Source of the DNA: Flavobacteriaceae bacterium
GTDB taxonomy: Bacteria > Bacteroidota > Bacteroidia > Flavobacteriales > Flavobacteriaceae
DNA length: 64,000 nucleotides
NCBI GenBank assembly: GCA_029238215.1
Contig: JAQWGN010000016.1
Location: 1 to 64,000, forward strand
Direction: 5' to 3'
Position 1 is the stretch's first letter. Every line of letters begins with the position of its first letter. Under the pieces are notes generated by a model. It did not search any database, was not told the DNA's origin, and saw only the letters and a program-made list of their open reading frames with translations. A program made the position numbers and the translations under genes. This document shows positions 28,342 through 35,188 of the stretch, in pieces.

Positions 28342-29424
28342 CTATTTGTTGATTATCTCCTCTTGGTGATTGATTGATTCTTGGTGAATTGCCTTAAAAA
28401 TGCGCAAGATAAATTCCTCGCTTAACCCTCTTTCATCACCATCTAAAATCATTTTACCCAAAATTTCATTCCAACGCTTGGATTGTAATACGGCTACATT
28501 GTGGTCTTTTTTGAGCGACCCAATATCATTGGCAACTTTCATGCGCTTACTCAAACTTTCTAGTAAACTTGCATCAATCACGTCAATTTGAGTACGAAGC
28601 GTATTCAGTTTGTTTTTGTATGCTGCATCGTCATCGGTTTCTTTTCGGATTTTTAAATCCTCCATCATTTTCACAAGCGTATCAGGCGTAATTTGTTGTG
28701 ATGCATCACTCCATGCATTGTCTGGATCCCAATGAGATTCAACCATAAGACCATCAAAGTTGAGGTCCAAAGCCGTTTGACATATATCTTGTAAGATATC
28801 TCTACGACCAGCAATATGTGAGGGATCGCAAATTAATGGCAAGTCTGGAAAGCGATTTTGTAGCTCAACTACAATTTGCCACTCCGGATTGTTACGGTAT
28901 TTTGTTTTTTCATAGGTAGAAAATCCACGGTGGATAACCCCTAAGTTTTTGATGTTGGCCGTGTACAAACGCTCAATACCACCAAGCCATAATGCCAAGT
29001 CAGGATTTACTGGGTTTTTTACCAATACAATTTTATCGGTTCCCTCAAGGGCATCTGCAATCTCTTGTACGATAAATGGACTTACTGTTGAGCGTGCGCC
29101 AATCCATAAAATATCAATATCGTGTTCTAGTGCTAGCTGTACGTGGGCGCGGTTGGCAACCTCCGTACATGTTAACAATCCAGTTTCTTCTTTTACACGT
29201 TGCAACCACTTTAGACCAATGGCACCAACACCTTCAAAGTTTCCTGGGCGTGTACGAGGCTTCCATATTCCTGCACGATATGCAGTAACATCGGTGTCTT
29301 TTAATTGGTGTGCAATTTTCAGCACTTGTTCTTCTGTTTCGGCACTACAAGGGCCTGCGATTACTAGTGGGTGGTCAAGCTCAAAATTATTGAGCCATTG
29401 ACGCATTTTTGGATTGTTTTCCAT
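28342..29424 (-). CDS. Bifunctional 3-deoxy-7-phosphoheptulonate synthase / chorismate mutase
   Basis: A 360-residue fusion. The N-terminal part (about 1-255) is a DAHP synthase of the KDO8P-synthase-like type (GPCSAETEEQ, KPRTRPGNFEG, CDPSHIAGRRD, ending VESHWDPDNAWSD). The C-terminal part (about 270-350) is an AroQ-type chorismate mutase (LNTLRTQIDVIDASLLESLSKRM). It thus provides both the entry step of the shikimate pathway and the step from chorismate to prephenate. It sits between tyrA (8-base gap) and rsgA, in the aromatic operon, where both activities feed pheA and tyrA. Confidence 0.94.
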   Translation of the reverse strand: MENNPKMRQWLNNFELDHPLVIAGPCSAETEEQVLKIAHQLKDTDVTAYRAGIWKPRTRPGNFEGVGAIGLKWLQRVKEETGLLTCTEVANRAHVQLALEHDIDILWIGARSTVSPFIVQEIADALEGTDKIVLVKNPVNPDLALWLGGIERLYTANIKNLGVIHRGFSTYEKTKYRNNPEWQIVVELQNRFPDLPLICDPSHIAGRRDILQDICQTALDLNFDGLMVESHWDPDNAWSDASQQITPDTLVKMMEDLKIRKETDDDAAYKNKLNTLRTQIDVIDASLLESLSKRMKVANDIGSLKKDHNVAVLQSKRWNEILGKMILDGDERGLSEEFILRIFKAIHQESINHQEEIINK

Positions 29425-29432
29425 GGTTGTAT

Positions 29433-30278
29433 TTATTTACGATCTAAAATTGATTTTATTGTATTGATGTTTTTCATATCAGCAAGTAGCGCATCAAATT
29501 CTTCTGCTTGCAGCTTATCTTTAAATTCATTTAGGTTTGAAATGAACTCCTCCAATGTTTCCAAAACATTTACCCTGTTTTGGGCAAATATGGGTATCCA
29601 CATTTCGGGGGAACTTTTTGCCAAACGAACCGTTGAGGCAAATCCACTACCTGCCATATCAAAGATGTTTTGCTCGTCTGTTTCTTTTTCCAATACCGTT
29701 TTACCAAGCATAAACGAGGTAATGTGTGATAAATGAGAGACGTAAGCAATGTGTTTATCATGTGCTACAGCGTCCATATAGCGAATAGTCATTTTGAGTT
29801 CTTCAAACAATAAAACGGCGCGCTCAAGAATGTCCTTGCGCGTTTTTTTGCTTTCGCAAAGCATGATAGTTTTTCCCTTGTACAAATCCAGTGCTGCAGC
29901 TTCAGGGCCCGAGTATTCGGTTCCTGCTATCGGATGTGCTGCCAGAAACTGATTGCGTTTAGGATGATTCGCAACTGCCGAACATATAGCCGTTTTTGTA
30001 GACCCAAAATCTATCACGGTGGTGTCTTCGCCTATACCGTCTAAAATTTGAGGAAGTAACTTGGCTATGGCTTCAACCGGAATAGACACAAATACCCAAT
30101 CGGCATCGGAAAGTTCTACTAGACTTCCTTTTTCGTGAATCAATCCAAGAGAAAGTGCCTTATCAAGCGTGGCTTCTTTTCTACTAATTCCATGAATAAC
30201 GGCATCGGGGTAGCGTTGTTGGATGTCTAGCGACAACGACCCATTCATCAATCCAATACCTACAAAACATACTTTCAT
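29433..30278 (-). CDS. tyrA: Prephenate dehydrogenase
   Basis: NAD(P)-dependent oxidative decarboxylation of prephenate to 4-hydroxyphenylpyruvate, the tyrosine branch. The N-terminal dinucleotide motif is VCFVGIGLMNGSLS, and AHPIAGTEYSGPEAA is the prephenate-site signature. The ORF is open 16 codons further up, but the start at 30278 (MKVCFVG) places the Rossmann motif at the N-terminus and overlaps the aminotransferase stop by 4 bases. 281 residues; there is no fused chorismate mutase, which is encoded in the next gene. Confidence 0.93.
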   Translation of the reverse strand: MKVCFVGIGLMNGSLSLDIQQRYPDAVIHGISRKEATLDKALSLGLIHEKGSLVELSDADWVFVSIPVEAIAKLLPQILDGIGEDTTVIDFGSTKTAICSAVANHPKRNQFLAAHPIAGTEYSGPEAAALDLYKGKTIMLCESKKTRKDILERAVLLFEELKMTIRYMDAVAHDKHIAYVSHLSHITSFMLGKTVLEKETDEQNIFDMAGSGFASTVRLAKSSPEMWIPIFAQNRVNVLETLEEFISNLNEFKDKLQAEEFDALLADMKNINTIKSILDRK

Positions 30279-31423
30279 GACTGTATCCGTTTTAGTGCTT
30301 CTTCTATCCGTGCTTCGGTAACACAAAGCGAAAAGCGCACATAGCCCTCTCCTGCCTTTCCAAATATGGTTCCTGGAGCAATAAAAATATGATGCTCGTT
30401 AAGCAAGTTGTCTATAAATGCCTCACTCGTTGCAGCTCCGCTAGGCAATTTTGCCCATACAAACATACCTGCGGTATCTTTTTGAAAGCTTGTTCCCAAG
30501 GCCTCGGCTAATTTCCAAATCAATTTCCTCCTGCTGCGGTACACATCATTAATTGAATTAAACCAATCTATTCCTTGGCTAAGGGCTGCAATAGCACCTT
30601 GCTGTATGCCGTAAAACATCCCCGAGTCCATATTGCTTTTTACTTTTAAAACCTGTTGGATGTGGGTTTCATTGCCACATACCATTCCCACACGCCAGCC
30701 TGCCATATTGTAAGCCTTGCTTAGGGATTGTAATTCTAAAGCAACATCTTTCGCTCCTGGAAACCCTAAAATACTCAAGGGTTCGTCGTTAAGAATATGC
30801 GCGTAGGGGTTGTCATTGATAATAAGCAAATTGTGTTGTTTAGCAAACGAAATCAATGCCTCAAAAAATGCTTTTGTTGCCTTTGCTCCTGTTGGCATAT
30901 GTGGGTAATTGATCCACATTAATTTCACGCCTGACAAATCGATTTGTGCCAGAGCTTCTAAGTCGGGCATCCAATTATGTTTTGCACTTAAGGTGTATGG
31001 AACCGCACGCGCACCTACCAATTCGGTTACTGAGGCATAGGTGGGGTATCCCGGATCGGGGATAAGCACGCCATCGCCCTGGTTTAAAAACGCCATGGAA
31101 ATATGCATAATCCCTTCCTTAGAGCCCATAAGGGGAAGGATTTCTGTTTCGAGATTCACAGAAACACCAAAGGCTGTTTGGTAGTAGTCCGCAATGGTTT
31201 GCCGCAACTCGGGTGTGCCTTGGTAGCTTTGATATTTGTGTGCTGTTGGATGCGACAGGCTCTGCGTTATGGCATCAAGGACTGCGGTTGGAGGTGCCAA
31301 ATCTGGACTTCCAATACCCATATTAATCACGTCTTGCCCGTCTGCTACACGCTGACGCACCTCACGAAGCTTTCGTGAAAAGTAGTATTCTTGGACGCTA
31401 TGTAATCTGTTTGCAGGTCTCAT
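30275..31423 (-). CDS. Pyridoxal phosphate aminotransferase (aromatic operon)
   Basis: A 382-residue fold-type I aminotransferase (class I/II). The Schiff-base lysine is in SLSKAYNMAGWRVG and the conserved Asn-Tyr-Pro segment is WINYPHMPTGA. Because it lies between pheA and tyrA, with one-base and 4-base overlaps, it most likely converts phenylpyruvate and 4-hydroxyphenylpyruvate to Phe and Tyr. The sequence alone does not exclude other substrates such as aspartate or LL-diaminopimelate. Confidence 0.9.
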   Translation of the reverse strand: MRPANRLHSVQEYYFSRKLREVRQRVADGQDVINMGIGSPDLAPPTAVLDAITQSLSHPTAHKYQSYQGTPELRQTIADYYQTAFGVSVNLETEILPLMGSKEGIMHISMAFLNQGDGVLIPDPGYPTYASVTELVGARAVPYTLSAKHNWMPDLEALAQIDLSGVKLMWINYPHMPTGAKATKAFFEALISFAKQHNLLIINDNPYAHILNDEPLSILGFPGAKDVALELQSLSKAYNMAGWRVGMVCGNETHIQQVLKVKSNMDSGMFYGIQQGAIAALSQGIDWFNSINDVYRSRRKLIWKLAEALGTSFQKDTAGMFVWAKLPSGAATSEAFIDNLLNEHHIFIAPGTIFGKAGEGYVRFSLCVTEARIEEALKRIQS

Positions 31424-32250
31424 TAGTTTCTTTCGTCTTTGTAGGTCCCCAATACTTTTAACGACTCTGTCATAATTTCCAAGAGTTGCAGGGTTTTGGT
31501 GTAAAACGCCGCTTCCTCAAAAGTAACATCCACAAAAAAGGAGTACTTCCATGGAGTGTCAACCACCGGCATGGATTGAATCTTTGTGAGGTTGAGTTTA
31601 CAATCGCTCAACACATTGAGTACTGCTGCCAAGCTTCCACGCTTGTGGTCAAGGACAAATTTTAGCGATGCCTTGTTGATATCATCTGAATCGTTGGGGG
31701 TGGTTTTCACCACAACAAAACGAGTGGCATTGTTTGCAATACTGTGAATGTTTGGTGCAATAATTTCAAGGCCGTACAATGCAGCTGCTGTTTTGGAAGC
31801 AATGGCACCAAGTCCAGAGATTTGGTTTGCTGCAATCCGCTGGGCTACCTCGGCGGTATCGGCATCTTCTATGAGTTTAACGTGCGGGTGGTTGGCAAAG
31901 AAATCCTTGCACTGCAAGAGTGCCATGGGGTGTGATGCCACTTCCTTGATTTCAGAAAGTTGTGTTCCGGGTAATGCCATTAGTTGGTGCTCAATACGAA
32001 TGTACGCCTCAGCAACAATATGCAAGTTGTGTTTGTCAATTAGCGCATAGTTGGGAATAATAGACCCTGCAATGGAATTCTCCAAGGCCATAACGCCTAC
32101 GGGGGCTACTCCTGAAGTTACCGCAGCCACCAGCGCATCGAACGACAGGCACTCTTCTAGGGAAATAGCTGCACCAAAGCGCTGTGCCGCTACCTCGTGA
32201 TGGTAAGAGCCTTTAATTCCTTGTATGGCAATGTTGTTATTCATATGCAT
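31423..32250 (-). CDS. pheA: Prephenate dehydratase
   Basis: Converts prephenate to phenylpyruvate, the phenylalanine branch. The catalytic PDT domain (about 1-180) begins IAIQGIKGSYHHEVA, with LENSIAGSI and the TRFVVV strand. A C-terminal ACT domain (about 195-272) should bind Phe: the GSLAAVL loop is kept, but the usual ESRP motif reads QSMP, so feedback strength is uncertain. The start is 32250 or the Met two codons later. Directly upstream is the attenuator terminator, whose T-run ends at the ATG. It is the first structural gene of the aromatic operon. Confidence 0.95.
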   Translation of the reverse strand: MHMNNNIAIQGIKGSYHHEVAAQRFGAAISLEECLSFDALVAAVTSGVAPVGVMALENSIAGSIIPNYALIDKHNLHIVAEAYIRIEHQLMALPGTQLSEIKEVASHPMALLQCKDFFANHPHVKLIEDADTAEVAQRIAANQISGLGAIASKTAAALYGLEIIAPNIHSIANNATRFVVVKTTPNDSDDINKASLKFVLDHKRGSLAAVLNVLSDCKLNLTKIQSMPVVDTPWKYSFFVDVTFEEAAFYTKTLQLLEIMTESLKVLGTYKDERN

Positions 32251-32280
32251 AAAAAAACCCCGAACGTTAGCTCAGGGTTT
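32251..32280 (-). terminator. Attenuator terminator in front of pheA
   Basis: On the minus strand AAACCCTGA (32280-32272) pairs with TCGGGGTTT (32263-32255), nine pairs with one G-T, around an 8-base loop, and the T-run continues to 32251. The next base is the pheA ATG, so transcription stopping here would silence the operon. It overlaps the 3-prime arm of an alternative hairpin (see the antiterminator). Confidence 0.9.
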
Positions 32281-32316
32281 TAAATTCGTTTACAAAAACT
32301 AATATACGCCCCGCTA
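32268..32316 (-). promoter_or_regulatory. Antiterminator of the pheA attenuator
   Basis: TAGCGGGG (32316-32309), which begins with the leader-peptide stop codon, can pair with CCCTGAGCTA (32277-32268): four pairs TAGC/GCTA, a two-base bulge, then four pairs including one G-T. The 3-prime arm contains the 5-prime arm of the terminator, so the two structures exclude each other. A ribosome that completes the leader peptide would cover the 5-prime arm and let the terminator form. One stalled on Tyr/Phe codons would leave it free. Structure seen; mechanism inferred by analogy with enterobacterial pheA/trp attenuation. Confidence 0.72.
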
Positions 32317-32367
32317 CCTTCCGTTATAGAAGTAATAGAAAGAAGTATAATTGGTGTTTGTTTTCAT
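32314..32367 (-). CDS. Aromatic leader peptide of the pheA operon (attenuation)
   Basis: A 17-codon minus-strand frame from ATG (32367) to TAG (32314-32316) reads MKTNTNYTSFYYFYNGR. Six of the eight codons from 7 to 14 are Tyr (four) or Phe (two). It lies between a consensus promoter and the terminator in front of the prephenate dehydratase gene. That composition and placement are those of an attenuation leader peptide sensing charged tRNA-Tyr and tRNA-Phe. The ATG is only 8 bases after the -7 box, so the transcript may be leaderless or nearly so. It is too short for ordinary gene finders. Confidence 0.85.
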   Translation of the reverse strand: MKTNTNYTSFYYFYNGR

Positions 32368-32375
32368 TTCGAGAA

Positions 32376-32405
32376 CAAAAGTACACGGAAAATCGAAACA
32401 ACCAA
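32376..32405 (-). promoter_or_regulatory. Promoter of the aromatic amino acid operon
   Basis: TTG (32405-32403), 19 bases, TACTTTTG (32383-32376) on the minus strand: an exact fit to the Bacteroidota vegetative promoter TTG-N19-TAnnTTTG. Transcription would start within a few bases of the leader-peptide ATG at 32367. Confidence 0.75.
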
Positions 32406-32460
32406 AATTTTTTGTAATTTTAGATTGGAATTGACCCCAAATCTATTCTTCTTTTTGAAA

Positions 32461-32498
32461 AACCTACCTGTAGCACGTAGGTTGCTTTTTCTTTTTTT
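32461..32498 (+). terminator. Orphan intrinsic terminator-like hairpin
   Basis: AACCTAC (32461-32467) and GTAGGTT (32477-32483) form a perfect 7-bp stem with a 9-base loop, followed on the plus strand by GCTTTTTCTTTTTTT. On the minus strand a shorter T5 run follows. No plus-strand gene ends nearby: the previous plus-strand gene stops at 20164. A second possible hairpin, TAGATTGG/CCAAATCTA (32421-32445, one bulge), lies just before it. The remainder of 32251-32524 is taken up by the attenuator and promoter of pheA. Confidence 0.5.
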
Positions 32499-32524
32499 AG
32501 AGTTTTTTTGGGGATGTAGTTTTT

Positions 32525-33307
32525 TTGTTAAACCGATCAAAAGTAATTAATAATATAAATACCAATAATTTGAAGATAATTACAATAATTACATTTTTTT
32601 GTGTGAGCATGAATTGCTTTAGTCAGAATGCTCAAATTCAAAATATTGCAAATCAACTTCTTATCTCCAATGATTATGAAGTCAAAATAAAAGTTATTCA
32701 TCCAGAAATTGATGGAATAATCGTAGTTCAGCTCTCGACGCCATACAGAGAGTTTCCAAGCATCATTTTATTAAAAAGGGAGAATGACAACTTTACTCTA
32801 ATATTTGAATGTCTTGGCCCTGGAATTCAAGATAAACAGTCTAAGCTATTAGATTGGCATACAAAGAAATTAGGTGTTGATTTTATAATCGGAGATGGAG
32901 TTACAAAAACAAATTTGTTTAATGACAAGCACGTAAAATCAATAATAGAATCTTCCTCTAAGCAAAAAGGAACTACGATAATAGCTTATGAGCAGTTTTT
33001 TCATATGAGTCTTCAAGATCCACACAAAACGTTTGATTTATCTCCGTATACAATTGATAAAACTCAATATCAACAATTAGCAAATAAACTTCTTGATAAT
33101 CGATTCGATACATATCCGATTGATCAGTGTCTTATGTACGATACACCAGAAATTATAAAAACTAGCTTTAGTAAAACTAATGACGGCTACGAAATAACAG
33201 CAGAGACTAGTAATGCGCAAATTTGGACTTACACTTTTAACGGCATTGATGAACAGAATCAATATTTGATAAACAAAATAATATCAGTTCATAACAGTAT
33301 AAATTAA
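32525..33307 (+). CDS. Hypothetical exported protein (island gene 1)
   Basis: A 260-residue protein that I do not recognise. The frame opens with TTG at 32525. Residues 16-34 form a signal-peptide-like segment (LKIITIITFFCVSMNCFSQ), ending in the Cys-Phe-Ser-Gln pattern often seen at Bacteroidota cleavage sites, and the rest is hydrophilic with no repeats or transmembrane helices. Base composition is clearly more A+T-rich than the flanking pheA and metF genes. It is followed by a roughly 28-bp repeat and another unknown gene. The start is uncertain. Confidence 0.65.
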   Translation: MLNRSKVINNINTNNLKIITIITFFCVSMNCFSQNAQIQNIANQLLISNDYEVKIKVIHPEIDGIIVVQLSTPYREFPSIILLKRENDNFTLIFECLGPGIQDKQSKLLDWHTKKLGVDFIIGDGVTKTNLFNDKHVKSIIESSSKQKGTTIIAYEQFFHMSLQDPHKTFDLSPYTIDKTQYQQLANKLLDNRFDTYPIDQCLMYDTPEIIKTSFSKTNDGYEITAETSNAQIWTYTFNGIDEQNQYLINKIISVHNSIN

Positions 33308-33314
33308 ATCCCCA

Positions 33315-33342
33315 GCTAGTGCGAGGTTTCACCTCTTACCAA
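33315..33342 (+). repeat. Intergenic repeat copy 1 of the orphan-gene island
   Basis: GCTAGTGCGAGGTTTCACCT followed by CTTACCAA, starting 7 bases after a stop codon and ending 21 bases before the next start. The first 20 bases match the copy at 33982 at 15 positions, and all five differences are transitions. The inner GAGGT-TTC-ACCTC can form a small hairpin. Confidence 0.65.
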
Positions 33343-33363
33343 GAAAAAACAAATACTTAAAAG

Positions 33364-33966
33364 ATGAAAAAAATATTCATAATTCTTTCAATAATTTTTG
33401 GGTTTATAATTTTGATTATGTTCAATAATAATCCAGTGTCTAAAAAAGAATTAGAAAAATCTGAAGGCAAAGTTTCATCTGTTGACATTAAAAAAAATCA
33501 ATTTGAGGGAAGGGTTTTTGAAGCAGGGTTGGATAATCTTTTTAACACAAAAGAAAAATGCGCATTTTATTTTGAATGTGATTGTTGCAGTGATACGCTA
33601 ATATTTGTTAATAGCAATGATTACTATTTAATAAGTTATTGCATGTCCGATATTAATTTGACCAAAGGAAAGTTTTTTGTGTCTGACAGTTTAGTAAAGA
33701 TAGTTTCAGATGGCACATTGGTTTCTAAAACTCACAATTGGGAGTTGGAAGTCAATCCAAAAGCTGAGCCAAAATATTTTATTAAAGATACTATTCATAA
33801 TAAATACGAATTTGAATTTAAAATAGAACGTTGTGATGGAGACATGTTAGTGAGTGAAACTAAAGGAGGTAAATTATACATTGCTGTTGAAACAAAAAGA
33901 AACTTTGAAATCGAATTCAAAAGGCTTAAAAAGTATGGCTTTGATAGTTACATAAAACTAAATTAA
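33364..33966 (+). CDS. Hypothetical membrane-anchored or exported protein (island gene 2)
   Basis: A 200-residue protein of unknown function. Residues 3-21 (KIFIILSIIFGFIILIMFN) are a signal peptide or membrane anchor. The exported part has a cysteine-rich patch (CAFYFECDCCSD) near residues 67-78 and two further Cys, and is otherwise rich in Lys, Glu and beta-forming residues. Low GC, like gene 1. It has no promoter of its own that I can see; repeat copies flank it on both sides. A secreted binding or immunity-type protein is possible but not supported by any motif. Confidence 0.68.
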   Translation: MKKIFIILSIIFGFIILIMFNNNPVSKKELEKSEGKVSSVDIKKNQFEGRVFEAGLDNLFNTKEKCAFYFECDCCSDTLIFVNSNDYYLISYCMSDINLTKGKFFVSDSLVKIVSDGTLVSKTHNWELEVNPKAEPKYFIKDTIHNKYEFEFKIERCDGDMLVSETKGGKLYIAVETKRNFEIEFKRLKKYGFDSYIKLN

Positions 33967-33981
33967 GTGTTAGTGCCACCC

Positions 33982-34011
33982 GCTAGCGTGAGGCTCTACC
34001 TAGAGTACCAA
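33982..34011 (+). repeat. Intergenic repeat copy 2 of the orphan-gene island
   Basis: GCTAGCGTGAGGCTCTACCT followed by AGAGTACCAA, starting 15 bases after a stop codon and ending 30 bases before the next start. It pairs with the copy at 33315. Both copies are followed by an A-rich stretch with AAAACAA. CTCTA-CC-TAGAG inside it can fold. Confidence 0.65.
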
Positions 34012-34041
34012 TTAAAACAACAACCCTTAAACCCCAAAAAC

Positions 34042-34227
34042 ATGAACGAAATAAACGGAAAAAAGAAAACCGAAAATGCCATAGGCGGGCTAGTCTTTGT
34101 CGGCTGCTTGATGTTGGGCGTAGGCTTTGGCTTTATCCAAGGTGCTGTGCATATAGGTGCGCTAATTGGTCTAGGTGTTGGCTTTATAGCCAAGGCTGCC
34201 GTAGCTGCCTATTATAAAGACAAATAA
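34042..34227 (+). CDS. Small glycine-rich membrane protein (island gene 3)
   Basis: A 61-residue protein starting MNEINGKKKTENAIGG at the ATG 34042; the longer upstream reading frame crosses the repeat and is rejected. Two hydrophobic segments, about 16-36 and 39-55, are rich in Gly and Ala with small-residue spacing, suggesting a helical hairpin in the membrane. The function is unknown. GC content is higher than in the two upstream island genes. Its stop lies 3 bases from the end of convergent metF. Confidence 0.65.
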   Translation: MNEINGKKKTENAIGGLVFVGCLMLGVGFGFIQGAVHIGALIGLGVGFIAKAAVAAYYKDK

Positions 34228-34230
34228 GCA

Positions 34231-35187
34231 CTAAAAAACAGTACTAGCCACCTTGTGGATGTTGTCCGATTTCCCCATGGAGTAGTAATGCAGAAAAGGA
34301 ATATTAGCAGCTACAAGCTCCTTACTTTGATTGATACACCACTCAATACCTACCTGACGAACGTCTTCTTTGGTTTTAGCTTTTAGCACTTCTTTAATCA
34401 GCGCTTCGGGTAAATCTACATGAAACCGATGCGGAATCATGTTAAGCTGTTTTTTGGTTGCCAATGGCTTTAATCCCGGAATAATAGGAACCGTTATACC
34501 GGCAGCACGGCAATTTTCTACAAACGCAAAATACTTGCTGTTATCAAAAAACATTTGGGTAACAACATAGTCTGCCCCTGCTTCAATTTTTTTCTTTAAA
34601 AAGTGAATGTCACTTTCCATATTGGGGGCTTCCATATGCTTTTCGGGATACCCAGCCACACCAATGCAAAAATCTGTTTTGGCTGTATTCAGAATGTTTT
34701 CATCCAAATAGGTGCCATTATTCATATCCGTAATTTGTTTTACCAAGTCCACGGCATAGGCATTGCCTTTGGGTTCGGGTTTAAAGTAGGTTTCTGATTT
34801 TACGGCATCGCCACGCAAGGCAACTACATTATCAATTCCCAAAAAACCCATATCGATTAAAAAGTTCTCGGTGTCTTCACGGTCAAAACCTCCACACAAT
34901 ACGTGCGGAATGGCATCTACCTGATACTTATTTTGAATGGCAGCACAAATCCCAACAGTTCCGGGTCGCTTGCGTACCACACGTTTTTCTAACAAGCCAC
35001 TGGGAAGCTCCTTAAAGTCGTATTCCTCACGATGGTAAGTAACGTCAATAAAGGGCGGGTTAAACTCCATTAATGGATCGATGTTATCGAAAATGGTTTG
35101 GATGTTTTGTCCTTTTAAAGGCGGCAAAATCTCAAACGAAAAAAGCGTTTTTCCTGCTGCTTGATTAATGTGTTCTGTTACTTTCAT
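34231..35187 (-). CDS. metF: Methylenetetrahydrofolate reductase
   Basis: Reduces 5,10-methylene-THF to 5-methyl-THF, the methyl donor for MetH. A FAD-dependent TIM barrel with the N-terminal SFEILPP motif (catalytic Glu), FIDVTYH and the ADYVVTQMFFD strand. Length 318 is normal for the bacterial form without a regulatory domain. It is the last gene of the methionine operon, one base downstream of metH, and converges on the small island gene. Confidence 0.95.
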   Translation of the reverse strand: MKVTEHINQAAGKTLFSFEILPPLKGQNIQTIFDNIDPLMEFNPPFIDVTYHREEYDFKELPSGLLEKRVVRKRPGTVGICAAIQNKYQVDAIPHVLCGGFDREDTENFLIDMGFLGIDNVVALRGDAVKSETYFKPEPKGNAYAVDLVKQITDMNNGTYLDENILNTAKTDFCIGVAGYPEKHMEAPNMESDIHFLKKKIEAGADYVVTQMFFDNSKYFAFVENCRAAGITVPIIPGLKPLATKKQLNMIPHRFHVDLPEALIKEVLKAKTKEDVRQVGIEWCINQSKELVAANIPFLHYYSMGKSDNIHKVASTVF

Positions 35188-35188
35188 T

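Noticed and set aside
28949-29401. 150-residue plus-strand frame
   Set aside because: Antisense shadow of the DAHP synthase domain; its Ser/Thr/Cys-rich composition is typical of an opposite-strand artefact.
33967-34041. N-terminal extension of island gene 3
   Set aside because: It translates the intergenic repeat; the ATG at 34042 gives a compact protein with two hydrophobic segments.
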